Shown here: piece by piece, positions 16,372-23,534 of the stretch
How positions within the stretch are numbered: the first letter of the stretch is position 1
Layout of the letters: the number at the start of each line of letters is the position of its first letter
The notes under the pieces: model-generated
Told to the model about the DNA's origin: nothing
Databases searched by the model: none
The model's input: the letters and a program-made list of their open reading frames with translations, nothing else
Source of the DNA: CAYQEU01 sp964532005
Lineage (GTDB): Bacteria; Patescibacteriota; Doudnabacteria; UBA920
Assembly: GCA_964532005.1 (NCBI GenBank)
Contig: CAZHER010000005.1
Location: forward strand, 1-64,000
DNA: 64,000 nt
Reading direction: 5' to 3'
Position numbers and translations under genes: made by a program

Positions 16372-16758
16372 TTATACTGCTTCTGCTATTTCAATTTTCT
16401 TGCTGTCGGGTTTCAAAGTGACAATAGCTTTTTTAAAAGCACCTATTTTACCGCTGGTGCGTCCATATCGACGACTACGACTCTTGACCGTTACAATATT
16501 TATTCTGTCGATCTTTACGCCGTAAGACTTTTCCAAGCTTTTTCTTATTTCCAGTTTATTTGCTTTTCCATCTACTCTGAAAACATACTTGTTTAACTTT
16601 TCCAAATTGGTGGACTTTTCTGACATTCGAGGGACCATTACTGCAATCTTATTCTTTGCCACTAGAAAAATTTCTGTTTTCACAGAACCATTAGCAACCA
16701 CATCTGTTTCTGCTACAGCTTGTGTTTCTTCTTCAGTTTTCTTGGAAAAAATAGCCAT
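16372..16758 (-). CDS. rplW: Ribosomal protein uL23 with N-terminal extension
   Basis: 128 aa; the family core is about 95-100. The core begins near residue 40 (VPRMSEKSTNLEKLNKYVF) and includes EIRKSLEKSYGVKIDRINI. The first 35 or so residues (MAIFSKKTEEETQAVAETD) are acidic and not part of the standard fold. uL23 is the docking site for trigger factor and SRP at the tunnel exit. Three bases separate it from rplD. Confidence 0.92.
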   Translation of the reverse strand: MAIFSKKTEEETQAVAETDVVANGSVKTEIFLVAKNKIAVMVPRMSEKSTNLEKLNKYVFRVDGKANKLEIRKSLEKSYGVKIDRINIVTVKSRSRRYGRTSGKIGAFKKAIVTLKPDSKKIEIAEAV

Positions 16759-16761
16759 ATA

Positions 16762-17442
16762 TTATTTCTTATCTGCAGTTTTTGCAGGCTTAGCTTTTAC
16801 AAAATCTTTAAGATAGGTTTTTTCAATTACTGCCAAACAATCCTTCAGCATAACTACTGAATCTGCATGCAGAATATCTGTTACATTCAAGCTTGTAGCC
16901 AAAGTAGGTTTGACTGCTGGTATGTTTCTGGAAGCGCGGATTAAAGCATCATCTTTCTTGGGAAGAAGAAATAGCTGCTTTTTGCCTAAGTTTAATTTTC
17001 CCGCAAAATCCTTCAGCACAGCAGTGAAAGCTTTAGTTTTTGGGGCATCCAAAGTAATATTATCTACCACAATTAGATTACCGTCTTTTAGTTTGTCAGA
17101 CAAAGTCATGAATAAAGCTTTGGTCTTGGCTTTCTTATTCATTTTTAAAGTCCAATTACGGTCTGATCGTGGACCAAATGTAATACCGCCGTGTCGCCAA
17201 ATCGGACTTCTGGTAGATCCTGCGCGTGCACGACCTGTTCCTTTTTGCTTCCATGGTTTCTTACCGCCGCCCGAAACTTCACCGCGGGTTTTAGTGTGAG
17301 CAAGTCCTTTACGAGCATTAGCGGCTTGAGTTCTAACTGCTTCTGTAACTAAATGAAGGCTGGATTTAACATCAAAAATCTTGGCATTCAAATCAATGTC
17401 GCCAACTTGTTCCGCTTTTTGATTGTACAAAGGGGTTTTCAT
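16762..17442 (-). CDS. rplD: Ribosomal protein uL4
   Basis: 226 aa. The extended loop that reaches the exit tunnel is visible (TRGEVSGGGKKPWKQKGTG and RAGSTRSPIWRHGG). In gammaproteobacteria L4 represses the S10 operon; whether it does so here is unknown, since no such leader is recognisable. The short Lys-rich C-terminus (KAKPAKTADKK) extends a little beyond the usual end. Confidence 0.95.
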   Translation of the reverse strand: MKTPLYNQKAEQVGDIDLNAKIFDVKSSLHLVTEAVRTQAANARKGLAHTKTRGEVSGGGKKPWKQKGTGRARAGSTRSPIWRHGGITFGPRSDRNWTLKMNKKAKTKALFMTLSDKLKDGNLIVVDNITLDAPKTKAFTAVLKDFAGKLNLGKKQLFLLPKKDDALIRASRNIPAVKPTLATSLNVTDILHADSVVMLKDCLAVIEKTYLKDFVKAKPAKTADKK

Positions 17443-17452
17443 AATCTTTTAC

Positions 17453-18121
17453 CTATTTCTTGCTTTTCTTTTCTTCAACAACAACCTTTTCCAAAGGCTT
17501 CACCTTACCGGTTGAGACAACTCTAACTACGCCGCCTGTAGTTCCGGGGACGGCTCCTTTTACCATCATTAATCCGCGAGCAAGATCAATATCAACAACT
17601 TGTAAGTTTTTTACTGTGACTGCCTGAGTTCCCATATGCCCAGCCATTCGCATTCCTTTACGGACATGCTGTGGAAAGCGCATACCAATAGAACCAACGC
17701 TTCTTGGACGATCGTGACCATGGCTGGCAGGAAAACCAGCAAAACCATGTCGCTTCATGCCGCCGGCAAAACCGCGACCTTTCATAATACCAACACAGTT
17801 TACTATCTCACCTACTTCGAAAGAAGAAAGGTCTAGCTTCTTGCCAACTTCATAGTCAGCTGTGTCGGTAACACGAAATTCTGTTAGCATTCCTGATTTT
17901 ACTCCCTTAAGGTGTCCGGCCAATGGCTTATTCACTTTCTTGGTTCCGCCAACAGCTTTAGAAACGGCAACCTGTACTGCAGAATATTTATCTTTCCCAT
18001 CAGAATTTTTTACTTGGGTAATGGTCATTGCAGGCACCTTCAAAACTGTCACAGGAATTACTTCTCCTGATTCCATAAAGTGCTGGGTCATGTTTAATTT
18101 TTTTCCTACAATGAAATTCAT
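17453..18121 (-). CDS. rplC: Ribosomal protein uL3
   Basis: 222 aa. MNFIVGKKLNMTQHF and the loop near the peptidyl transferase centre (RGFAGGMKRHGFAGFPASHG, then GMRMAGHMGTQAVTV) are diagnostic. An early assembly protein of the 50S subunit. It is separated from rpsJ by 144 nt instead of the usual few bases, so it may have its own transcription start or an attenuator. Confidence 0.96.
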   Translation of the reverse strand: MNFIVGKKLNMTQHFMESGEVIPVTVLKVPAMTITQVKNSDGKDKYSAVQVAVSKAVGGTKKVNKPLAGHLKGVKSGMLTEFRVTDTADYEVGKKLDLSSFEVGEIVNCVGIMKGRGFAGGMKRHGFAGFPASHGHDRPRSVGSIGMRFPQHVRKGMRMAGHMGTQAVTVKNLQVVDIDLARGLMMVKGAVPGTTGGVVRVVSTGKVKPLEKVVVEEKKSKK

Positions 18122-18134
18122 AATATAAATGAAA

Positions 18135-18154
18135 AATGGGCATTACTACCCATT
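18135..18154 (-). promoter_or_regulatory. Hairpin in the rpsJ-rplC spacer
   Basis: AATGGG/CCCATT with an 8-nt loop, followed on the transcribed strand by TTTTC and then the rplC start 14 nt later. It could be a weak terminator/attenuator or a translational control element. The remaining 110 nt of the 18122-18265 spacer are AT-rich, with no other convincing signal. Confidence 0.35.
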
Positions 18155-18265
18155 ACATTGCAAAGCTAGATTAGCCTTAAATATTCTGGGTAAATAGTTA
18201 TCTAAATTGCTTAAGCGTTTTAGGCTTTTAGAAAATAGAACTGATTTACTATATAAATGTAAATT

Positions 18266-18598
18266 TTACTGTCCTGTAATCTGAACATCAACTCCTGCCG
18301 GAAGACTCAAATTTGTTAATGAGTCTATAGTTTTTGGAGTTGGGTCAAGAATATCAATCAATCGCTTATGGACCCTCATTTCGAACTGTTCCCTGCTGTC
18401 TTTATGGACAAAAGTAGACCGTAAAACGGTATACTTGGTTTTTTCAGTCGGAAGCGGTATTGGGCCTGAAACTTGGGCACCTGTACGCTTGGCTGTTTCC
18501 ACAATTTGTTGGGAGCTTTGGTCGATCAGTTTGTGGTCGTAAGCGCGGATTTTAATCCGAATCTTTGACTTACTGGCTTCCTTGGAATCCTTTTGCAT
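18266..18598 (-). CDS. rpsJ: Ribosomal protein uS10
   Basis: 110 aa; IRIKIRAYDHKLIDQSSQQI and the C-terminal PAGVDVQI segment are diagnostic. A short Lys/Ser-rich N-terminal extension (MQKDSKEASKSK) precedes the core. It is the first gene of the S10 operon with its own promoter. tuf, its usual upstream neighbour, lies 3 kb away across a non-ribosomal island. The protein also acts as NusE in transcription antitermination in many bacteria. Confidence 0.95.
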   Translation of the reverse strand: MQKDSKEASKSKIRIKIRAYDHKLIDQSSQQIVETAKRTGAQVSGPIPLPTEKTKYTVLRSTFVHKDSREQFEMRVHKRLIDILDPTPKTIDSLTNLSLPAGVDVQITGQ

Positions 18599-18677
18599 TA
18601 AAGTAGAAAAGAGCTTATTTAAGCGATTAAAAACTCAACAAACATAACCAAGGAAAATTACCTTAGCTGTTTGTATT

Positions 18678-18706
18678 ATTTTATACAACTATTTTAAAAA
18701 TGTCAA
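18678..18706 (-). promoter_or_regulatory. Promoter of rpsJ
   Basis: Minus strand TTGACA (18706-18701), 17-bp spacer, TAAAAT (18683-18678); the start would lie near 18671 and give a leader of about 72 nt. The -35 box overlaps the start codon of the small plus-strand ORF at 18700. Confidence 0.65.
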
Positions 18707-18846
18707 ATGTTTATGAGGATTTTATTAAAATTCAGCAAGATTTTGGGGACCTTAAAAAACCACCTCTTATTTATAAGCAAAATCCGGCTTATTTACAAAA
18801 GTATTTAAAAATGCTAGGGTTTTTGAGTACAATCTATTTTCTGTGA
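18700..18846 (+). CDS. Possible 48-aa small protein
   Basis: ATG at 18700 to TGA at 18844-18846: MSNVYEDFIKIQQDFGDLKK followed by a Pro/Lys/Tyr-rich middle and a hydrophobic C-terminus (MLGFLSTIYFL). A TATACA box at 18682-18687 would give a near-leaderless mRNA. The ORF is divergent from rpsJ and is followed 18 nt later by a second tiny ORF and a strong terminator, which supports a real short transcript. No family recognised; the coding status is uncertain. Confidence 0.4.
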   Translation: MSNVYEDFIKIQQDFGDLKKPPLIYKQNPAYLQKYLKMLGFLSTIYFL

Positions 18847-18864
18847 GGAGATAACAAAAGAGGA

Positions 18865-18966
18865 ATGAAATCAAAAAAACTAACGCCTTTTGCCCGAAAA
18901 TGCGGGTATACTTTAGTGATAGTCATTTTAGTCATGACACTAATCAGCTATGTGCTTTCTAGATAA
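18865..18966 (+). CDS. Possible 33-aa single-pass membrane microprotein
   Basis: ATG at 18865 to TAA at 18964. The peptide is MKSKKLTPFARKCGYTL followed by a hydrophobic helix (VIVILVMTLISYVLSR): a basic N-terminus and one transmembrane segment. GAGGAG lies 14 nt upstream (overlapping the end of the previous ORF), and a closer AGAGGA directly precedes the ATG, so the ribosome binding site is unclear. It ends 14 nt before an intrinsic terminator. It resembles the small membrane proteins that bacteria use as regulators or toxins, but nothing specific can be said. Confidence 0.45.
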   Translation: MKSKKLTPFARKCGYTLVIVILVMTLISYVLSR

Positions 18967-18980
18967 GAACATAACTGCAT

Positions 18981-19025
18981 GGGCGGTTCGGACATTTATC
19001 CTGTCGAGTTCGAACCGCCCTTTTT
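18981..19025 (+). terminator. Strong intrinsic terminator after the microprotein transcript
   Basis: Perfect 10-bp stem GGGCGGTTCG/CGAACCGCCC followed by TTTTT on the plus strand. It lies between the plus-strand micro-ORFs and the convergent EEP-family gene, whose stop codon falls in the T-run. Confidence 0.85.
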
Positions 19026-19917
19026 ATATCTTGATTTTAGCAATAATGGGCTTATGATCAGATCCCATACCTTTTAAAACTGAAGTGGATACCGACTTTG
19101 CCCCTCGCACAAAAATATGATCGCGCCTGGGCAGCCACTGTTTAATCCCCGGCTTCAAACCGTTGACAAACCCCTTCTTCTTGAAAAATTGCAAAGCTGG
19201 CTCTAAAGCAGTGGTCATGAAAGTATTGAAATCCCCTGCCACGATCGTAATATCGTCATCGTTTTTTTCTATTTGGTTATACAAAGCGAGAACCTCGTTC
19301 ATTCTATGCACTGGGATGGTCATGCTTTCAAAATGAACATTATATAAACCCAAGGTTCCAGCTCGAGTATTCCATCTTAGATAAACGAAATTTCTGTGCA
19401 AATATTCATCGTTATGCAAGAGTTTTTGGTTGGTAATTTTCGGGAGCAAATGAAAGGATGCGTCGAGGTGTGGAATTTGTGACGCAACCAATTCGCCAGT
19501 ATGCTCGTAGTCGTGTATGCCTGGTATTTTCTTTTGGCTCGATACATAAACTACGGACTTTGGGTTAAAACTTTTTGGCCAATCCAGAAAAGTACCCCCT
19601 GGAAACATAGGAGCTTCTTGGAAGACTACAACATCCGGACTATGTTTGCCGACGAGTGAATGCATACTATCTAAAAATTTATGGCCTCCATATCCCTTAA
19701 AAACATTCCAAGACAAAACCGTGAACGAATCACCTGTAAAAGAAGTTTGTCCACTAACTTTATCATTTCTATTAAGCCAGTGAAGCTGTTTTTTCATTTG
19801 TTCGCTTGGCTGGCTGTGCCAGCTTACAAGTGATAACAAAAATGTCAAAACGTTCAGAGAAATATTATGGGCATGATGAAACCATACCCGAATTGGTCTT
19901 TTATATGGATTGTTCAC
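19024..19917 (-). CDS. Endonuclease/exonuclease/phosphatase (EEP) family hydrolase
   Basis: 297 aa. EEP superfamily motifs occur in order: SWNVFKG (Asn71), VVFQEAP (Glu101), the catalytic VAGDFNT, RRDHIFV and the C-terminal GSDHKPI. Members hydrolyse phosphodiester or phosphomonoester bonds in nucleic acids, inositol phosphates or sphingomyelin. The hydrophobic segment at residues about 17-33 may anchor it in the membrane. It overlaps the CarS-like gene by 17 nt, so it is probably translated with it; a lipid or lipid-headgroup substrate is a reasonable inference from this linkage but not shown by the sequence. Confidence 0.85.
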   Translation of the reverse strand: MNNPYKRPIRVWFHHAHNISLNVLTFLLSLVSWHSQPSEQMKKQLHWLNRNDKVSGQTSFTGDSFTVLSWNVFKGYGGHKFLDSMHSLVGKHSPDVVVFQEAPMFPGGTFLDWPKSFNPKSVVYVSSQKKIPGIHDYEHTGELVASQIPHLDASFHLLPKITNQKLLHNDEYLHRNFVYLRWNTRAGTLGLYNVHFESMTIPVHRMNEVLALYNQIEKNDDDITIVAGDFNTFMTTALEPALQFFKKKGFVNGLKPGIKQWLPRRDHIFVRGAKSVSTSVLKGMGSDHKPIIAKIKI

Positions 19918-20452
19918 GAATTTTAAATAAGTATCCTATATAAACAACTAAAACATGCAACAAAAACCCAAATACAAAAAGCAAAACATACAAAGCGGGC
20001 TTTAACGGTGCATACAAACAGCTAAATAATATTGCTCCCAAGATATAATCCATCTGATCAAAGGGAAACCACGACTTACCTGGTTCAACTCCATATCTAC
20101 GCTTAAAAAAGCTTTTTACAGCATCTGCTATCAGAGCCCCTGTACCCGAAAGAAATCCAAATACTGCAGGATTAGCAGATGTGTACTGCACAGGAAATGT
20201 TTTGTAAAAATCAAACCCATTCAGAAATATACCTAGGAGTATTGCAGTAATCACGCCGGCTAGACTTCCAAAAACAAAGCCGCGCCAAGTTTTATTGTCA
20301 CCGAAAATTCTTTTCCCACGCCACGACTTCCCAAAATCCATTGGCAAACTCCAATCACGGAACCCTGGGAGCCTAGCTACTAAGACTGGGGCCATGTTAG
20401 CAACACCAGCCGGCAATATAAAAATAAATAAAAACCAGATGAGATTAGACAT
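19901..20452 (-). CDS. carS: CDP-archaeol synthase (CarS)-like membrane protein
   Basis: 183 aa with five or so transmembrane helices. Two blocks match the CarS/DUF46 family: DFGKSWRGKRIFGDNKTWRG (residues about 39-58) and the later PFDQMDYILGA. In archaea CarS transfers CMP from CTP to unsaturated archaetidic acid to form CDP-archaeol; it belongs to the CTP-transferase group with CdsA. A bacterial copy next to a CDP-alcohol phosphatidyltransferase suggests CDP-lipid formation with an unknown lipid. It overlaps the PHP gene start by 8 nt and the EEP gene by 17 nt. The family is clear, the substrate is not. Confidence 0.85.
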   Translation of the reverse strand: MSNLIWFLFIFILPAGVANMAPVLVARLPGFRDWSLPMDFGKSWRGKRIFGDNKTWRGFVFGSLAGVITAILLGIFLNGFDFYKTFPVQYTSANPAVFGFLSGTGALIADAVKSFFKRRYGVEPGKSWFPFDQMDYILGAILFSCLYAPLKPALYVLLFVFGFLLHVLVVYIGYLFKIREQSI

Positions 20453-21101
20453 GTTTCTTTTTAAAATAATTTTTTATTTTGTTTATAACTGGGTAAAAAT
20501 AAGCCGATACCGGGGAGAATTTACATACCAATGTCCCCGCATGAAGCAATTCTAACAAATTTTCTCTTGTCGGCGGATCACTAACCAAAACAAATGCTGT
20601 TCCCACTCCCCTAAAGCCATGGGCATCGCTCGAACTAGCCATGGCGATTTGATTAGTTTTTGCAAAATGCATCGCCAGTTCAGAATAAAGCCTGTTGCGA
20701 CTTCTTCCATTAAACACCTCTATGATGTCAAAATCCTTTTTGTACAAATCGAGTTCTTTCTGTTGCAAACCGCGGCGAAACTTTTCGTATGGGTGTGGTA
20801 CATACACTAGGCCGTTTTGATTCTTTATTTTTTTTATGGTCTGGGCCAAACTCTGTCCTGACTCAATTTGTTCAGTCAAAAATAGTCCTACAATGTCTCC
20901 TTCGGTAGTCGATATTTCTTCTCCAATGATTAACTGCTGATTTAAACCGGGCTGAGAAGGTAGATTAGGAGAAATTATGTTATGGTCAGTAATTGCAACA
21001 AAATCTACCTTATTCCTCAAGAGCTTAACGTACTGCTGATCAGAAATCCCTCCATCGTGTGATACAATGGAGTGGGTGTGTAAATCAAGCTTATAAATCA
21101 T
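20445..21101 (-). CDS. PHP-domain metal-dependent phosphoesterase
   Basis: 218 aa. PHP motifs are in order: DLHTHS (6-11), AITDHN, the VPHPYEKF His and the SSSDAHGF Asp-His near the C-terminus. The family hydrolyses phosphate mono- or diesters with a trinuclear metal site. The start is fixed by the metal-binding DLHTHS at residue 6. Its ATG shares CATG with the divergent phosphatidyltransferase gene. It leads the three-gene unit PHP-CarS-EEP, with overlapping ends at each junction. Confidence 0.85.
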   Translation of the reverse strand: MIYKLDLHTHSIVSHDGGISDQQYVKLLRNKVDFVAITDHNIISPNLPSQPGLNQQLIIGEEISTTEGDIVGLFLTEQIESGQSLAQTIKKIKNQNGLVYVPHPYEKFRRGLQQKELDLYKKDFDIIEVFNGRSRNRLYSELAMHFAKTNQIAMASSSDAHGFRGVGTAFVLVSDPPTRENLLELLHAGTLVCKFSPVSAYFYPVINKIKNYFKKKHV

Positions 21102-21693
21102 GGTTAAAGCAATTAAACAATACAGCGATAAAGCTGTTTATAAAATAGCGCAGAAATTACCGCGCTTCAACCCTAATTTTATCACGATAGTCGGGGTTCT
21201 GCCACCAATCATATTTTTTTGGTTGTTAATTGCCGGCCGTCCCGGTTGGGCATTGTTCGCACTCGCAGCAACAGTACTGGACTCAGTAGACGGAGCTTAT
21301 GCTAGGGCAACCGGACAAGAAACAAAATTCGGTGCTTTCCTTGATTCAACACTAGACAGACTGTCGGACGCAATAATAATTTCTGCTTTCGGATACACCG
21401 GATTGGTACCTTGGGAAATCATTGTTCCGACGATTATTGCCTCATTCCTAATAAGTTACACGCGTTCAGCTGCAGCCAATGTGACCATAGACAACAAAAC
21501 CATGGCAATCGGACCAATTGAAAGAAGCCAACGTTTGATAATAATATTTTTGGGGTTGCTGGTTAGTAATATGTACCCCGACATAGGGTGGGACAATTGG
21601 AGTTTATTACAAATTACTTTCGCGGCACTGTTTCTTCTATCTCTCACCACCGTTCTGCGAAGGATTAATCTGTTTCGAAAACTTTCACAATAA
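21100..21693 (+). CDS. CDP-alcohol phosphatidyltransferase
   Basis: 197 aa, integral membrane enzyme. The full signature D-G-x2-A-R-x8-G-x3-D-x3-D is present (DGAYARATGQETKFGAFLD and a following STLD). The family joins a CDP-lipid to an alcohol such as glycerol-3-phosphate, inositol phosphate or serine, with release of CMP. Which alcohol is used cannot be told. An in-frame stop 6 nt upstream fixes ATG 21100 as the earliest start. It lies back to back with the PHP-CarS-EEP operon and ends in a terminator shared with tuf. It likely uses the CDP-lipid made by the CarS-like protein. Confidence 0.88.
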   Translation: MVKAIKQYSDKAVYKIAQKLPRFNPNFITIVGVLPPIIFFWLLIAGRPGWALFALAATVLDSVDGAYARATGQETKFGAFLDSTLDRLSDAIIISAFGYTGLVPWEIIVPTIIASFLISYTRSAAANVTIDNKTMAIGPIERSQRLIIIFLGLLVSNMYPDIGWDNWSLLQITFAALFLLSLTTVLRRINLFRKLSQ

Positions 21694-21719
21694 AAAAGCT
21701 CCCTTGCGGGAGCTTTTTT
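21692..21719. terminator. Bidirectional terminator between the phosphatidyltransferase gene and tuf
   Basis: 12-bp perfect stem AAAAAAGCTCCC/GGGAGCTTTTTT with a 4-nt loop, ending in T-runs on both strands between two convergent genes. Confidence 0.85.
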
Positions 21720-21730
21720 AAAATTCTATA

Positions 21731-22918
21731 CTACTTGGAAATTTTGGTTACAACACCAGCACCAACGGTGCGTCCGCCTTCACGAATAGCGAACTTGGAC
21801 TTTTCTTCCAAAGCAACAGGGGTGATAAGTTTGATACCTACGGACACTGTGTCACCAGGCATAACCATTTCTTGGCCTTCTGGCAAAGTAACTTCACCGG
21901 TCACGTCAGTTGTACGGATGTAGAACTGAGGTTTGTAGCCTTTGAAGAATGGAGTGTGACGACCACCTTCTTCTTTGGTCAAAACGTAAACTTCAGCTTC
22001 AAATTCGGTGTGAGGAGTAATAGAACCTGGCTTACAAAGAACCTGTCCGCGTTCTACTTCATCTTTCTTAGTACCGCGAAGCAACAAACCAGCGTTATCA
22101 CCGGCCATACCGGAATCAAGTTGCTTATTAAACATTTCAATACCAGTAACAACAGTTTTAGATGTTGGACGAATACCAACGATTTCAACTTCGTCGTTCA
22201 ACTTAATTTCGCCACGTTCAATACGTCCGGTTACTACAGTACCGCGTCCTTCAATAGAGAAGATGTCTTCAATAGGCATCAAGAAAGGCTGGTCAGTAGC
22301 ACGGGTTGGATCTGGGAAGTAAGTGTCCAAAGCTTCAACCAATTTGTTGATTGATGGTTCACCCAAATCGGAAGTATCCCCTTCCAAAGCTTTCAAAGCA
22401 GAACCGCGGATGATAGGAGTGTCCTTTCCAGGAAACTCATACTTGGTCAACAAGTCACGGATTTCTTCTTCAACAAGATCGAGAAGTTCTGCATCTTGAA
22501 CCATATCACACTTGTTCATATAAACAACGATGTGCGGCACACCGACCTGCTTTGCAAGCAAGATGTGTTCGCGAGTCTGCGGCATCGGACCGTCGCTGGC
22601 CGAAACAACCAAGATAGCTCCGTCCATTTGAGCAGCGCCGGTAATCATGTTCTTGATGTAGTCGGCGTGTCCAGGACAATCTACGTGTGCGTAGTGACGC
22701 TTATCAGACTCATACTCAACGTGTGAGGTGTTAATTGTAATACCACGAGCCTTTTCTTCTGGGGCATTGTCAATACCTGCATAATCGCGGGCTTTGGCCT
22801 TACCAGATTTGGCAAGCACTGTGGTAATAGCCGCAGTCAACGTGGTTTTACCGTGGTCAACGTGACCAATGGTTCCTACATTGAGGTGGGGCTTGGAACG
22901 GTCAAATTTTTCTGCCAT
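21731..22918 (-). CDS. tuf: Elongation factor Tu
   Basis: 395 aa GTPase that delivers aminoacyl-tRNA to the ribosome. G1 GHVDHGKT (near residues 18-25), G2 RGITI, G3 DCPGH and G4 NKCD (MNKCDMV) are all visible, followed by the two beta-barrel domains. It is a single copy in this window, with its own promoter and a long leader, although fusA lies 600 nt upstream in the same direction. Confidence 0.98.
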   Translation of the reverse strand: MAEKFDRSKPHLNVGTIGHVDHGKTTLTAAITTVLAKSGKAKARDYAGIDNAPEEKARGITINTSHVEYESDKRHYAHVDCPGHADYIKNMITGAAQMDGAILVVSASDGPMPQTREHILLAKQVGVPHIVVYMNKCDMVQDAELLDLVEEEIRDLLTKYEFPGKDTPIIRGSALKALEGDTSDLGEPSINKLVEALDTYFPDPTRATDQPFLMPIEDIFSIEGRGTVVTGRIERGEIKLNDEVEIVGIRPTSKTVVTGIEMFNKQLDSGMAGDNAGLLLRGTKKDEVERGQVLCKPGSITPHTEFEAEVYVLTKEEGGRHTPFFKGYKPQFYIRTTDVTGEVTLPEGQEMVMPGDTVSVGIKLITPVALEEKSKFAIREGGRTVGAGVVTKISK

Positions 22919-23109
22919 TCTATACCTTTCGTATTGCTATTTCCGTCAACGGTCCCGAGATACCCTCGCTTCTTCCCCTATCGATTCGAGGAAGGAGAGA
23001 GGGTTTCTCTTTTCTTCACTAAGGAATCCAGGGATAACCTTTGAAAAAAACCAGCAATGTTAATTAATTATTTTGACTTTAAAATAGGCGGAATTTGCAT
23101 TCGCCAATC
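22919..23109 (-). promoter_or_regulatory. Long structured leader of tuf
   Basis: About 190 nt lie between the predicted start near 23109 and the tuf ATG. A nested stem at 22963-23003 is formed by CCCTC/GAGGG with inner CTTCC/GGAAG pairing around a short loop. AAAGG lies near the ATG as a ribosome binding site. No known riboswitch class is recognised. Nothing else is seen in this non-coding stretch. Confidence 0.45.
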
Positions 23110-23115
23110 TTTGGC

Positions 23116-23144
23116 ATTGTAAGAAGTTTTACCAAAGAAGTCAA
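23116..23144 (-). promoter_or_regulatory. Promoter of tuf
   Basis: Minus strand TTGACT (23144-23139), 17-bp spacer, TACAAT (23121-23116). It begins only 7 nt after the stop of the 23151-23525 gene and would give tuf a separate transcript. Confidence 0.7.
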
Positions 23145-23150
23145 GCAGGA

Positions 23151-23525
23151 TTATATATCCTCAAACTCCGGCTTAATTGATTCATATTCTTCTCCGGGTG
23201 CTGCATCAAAGTTGAAGTTTGGATCAATGACTTCACTTCGCAAATCAACTCTTCTATGTCCGTTTGAGGCTTGAGGAGCAGGAACACCTTCGGGCAAATC
23301 GGCTACTGAGACATTGTCATTTAACTGAGCTGTGGTGATCTCTTTGTTTATATCTTCTATATCCTTGGTATTCTGTCTCAACTGTCCTTTTAATTTCCCT
23401 AAGAGCAATTTCTGGTAGTTCTCAACCTTGAGAATTACTAACTTTATATCTCCGGATTCGTCAACGACGAAAATCTTACCGTCGTCGCTTTCTACCAAAT
23501 TTATTATGTCTTTAAAATTGCTCAT
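23151..23525 (-). CDS. Hypothetical protein between fusA and tuf
   Basis: 124 aa, starting 9 nt after the fusA stop and therefore probably cotranscribed with the str operon. The first 45 residues (ESDDGKIFVVDESGDIKLVI then LKVENYQKLL) resemble the short beta-strand/helix units seen in Phd-like antitoxin N-terminal domains, although the match is too weak to assign. The rest is a coiled helix followed by a disordered acidic tail (AAPGEEYESIKPEFEDI). No toxin gene is adjacent. Function unknown. Confidence 0.65.
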   Translation of the reverse strand: MSNFKDIINLVESDDGKIFVVDESGDIKLVILKVENYQKLLLGKLKGQLRQNTKDIEDINKEITTAQLNDNVSVADLPEGVPAPQASNGHRRVDLRSEVIDPNFNFDAAPGEEYESIKPEFEDI

Positions 23526-23534
23526 ATAAATTTT

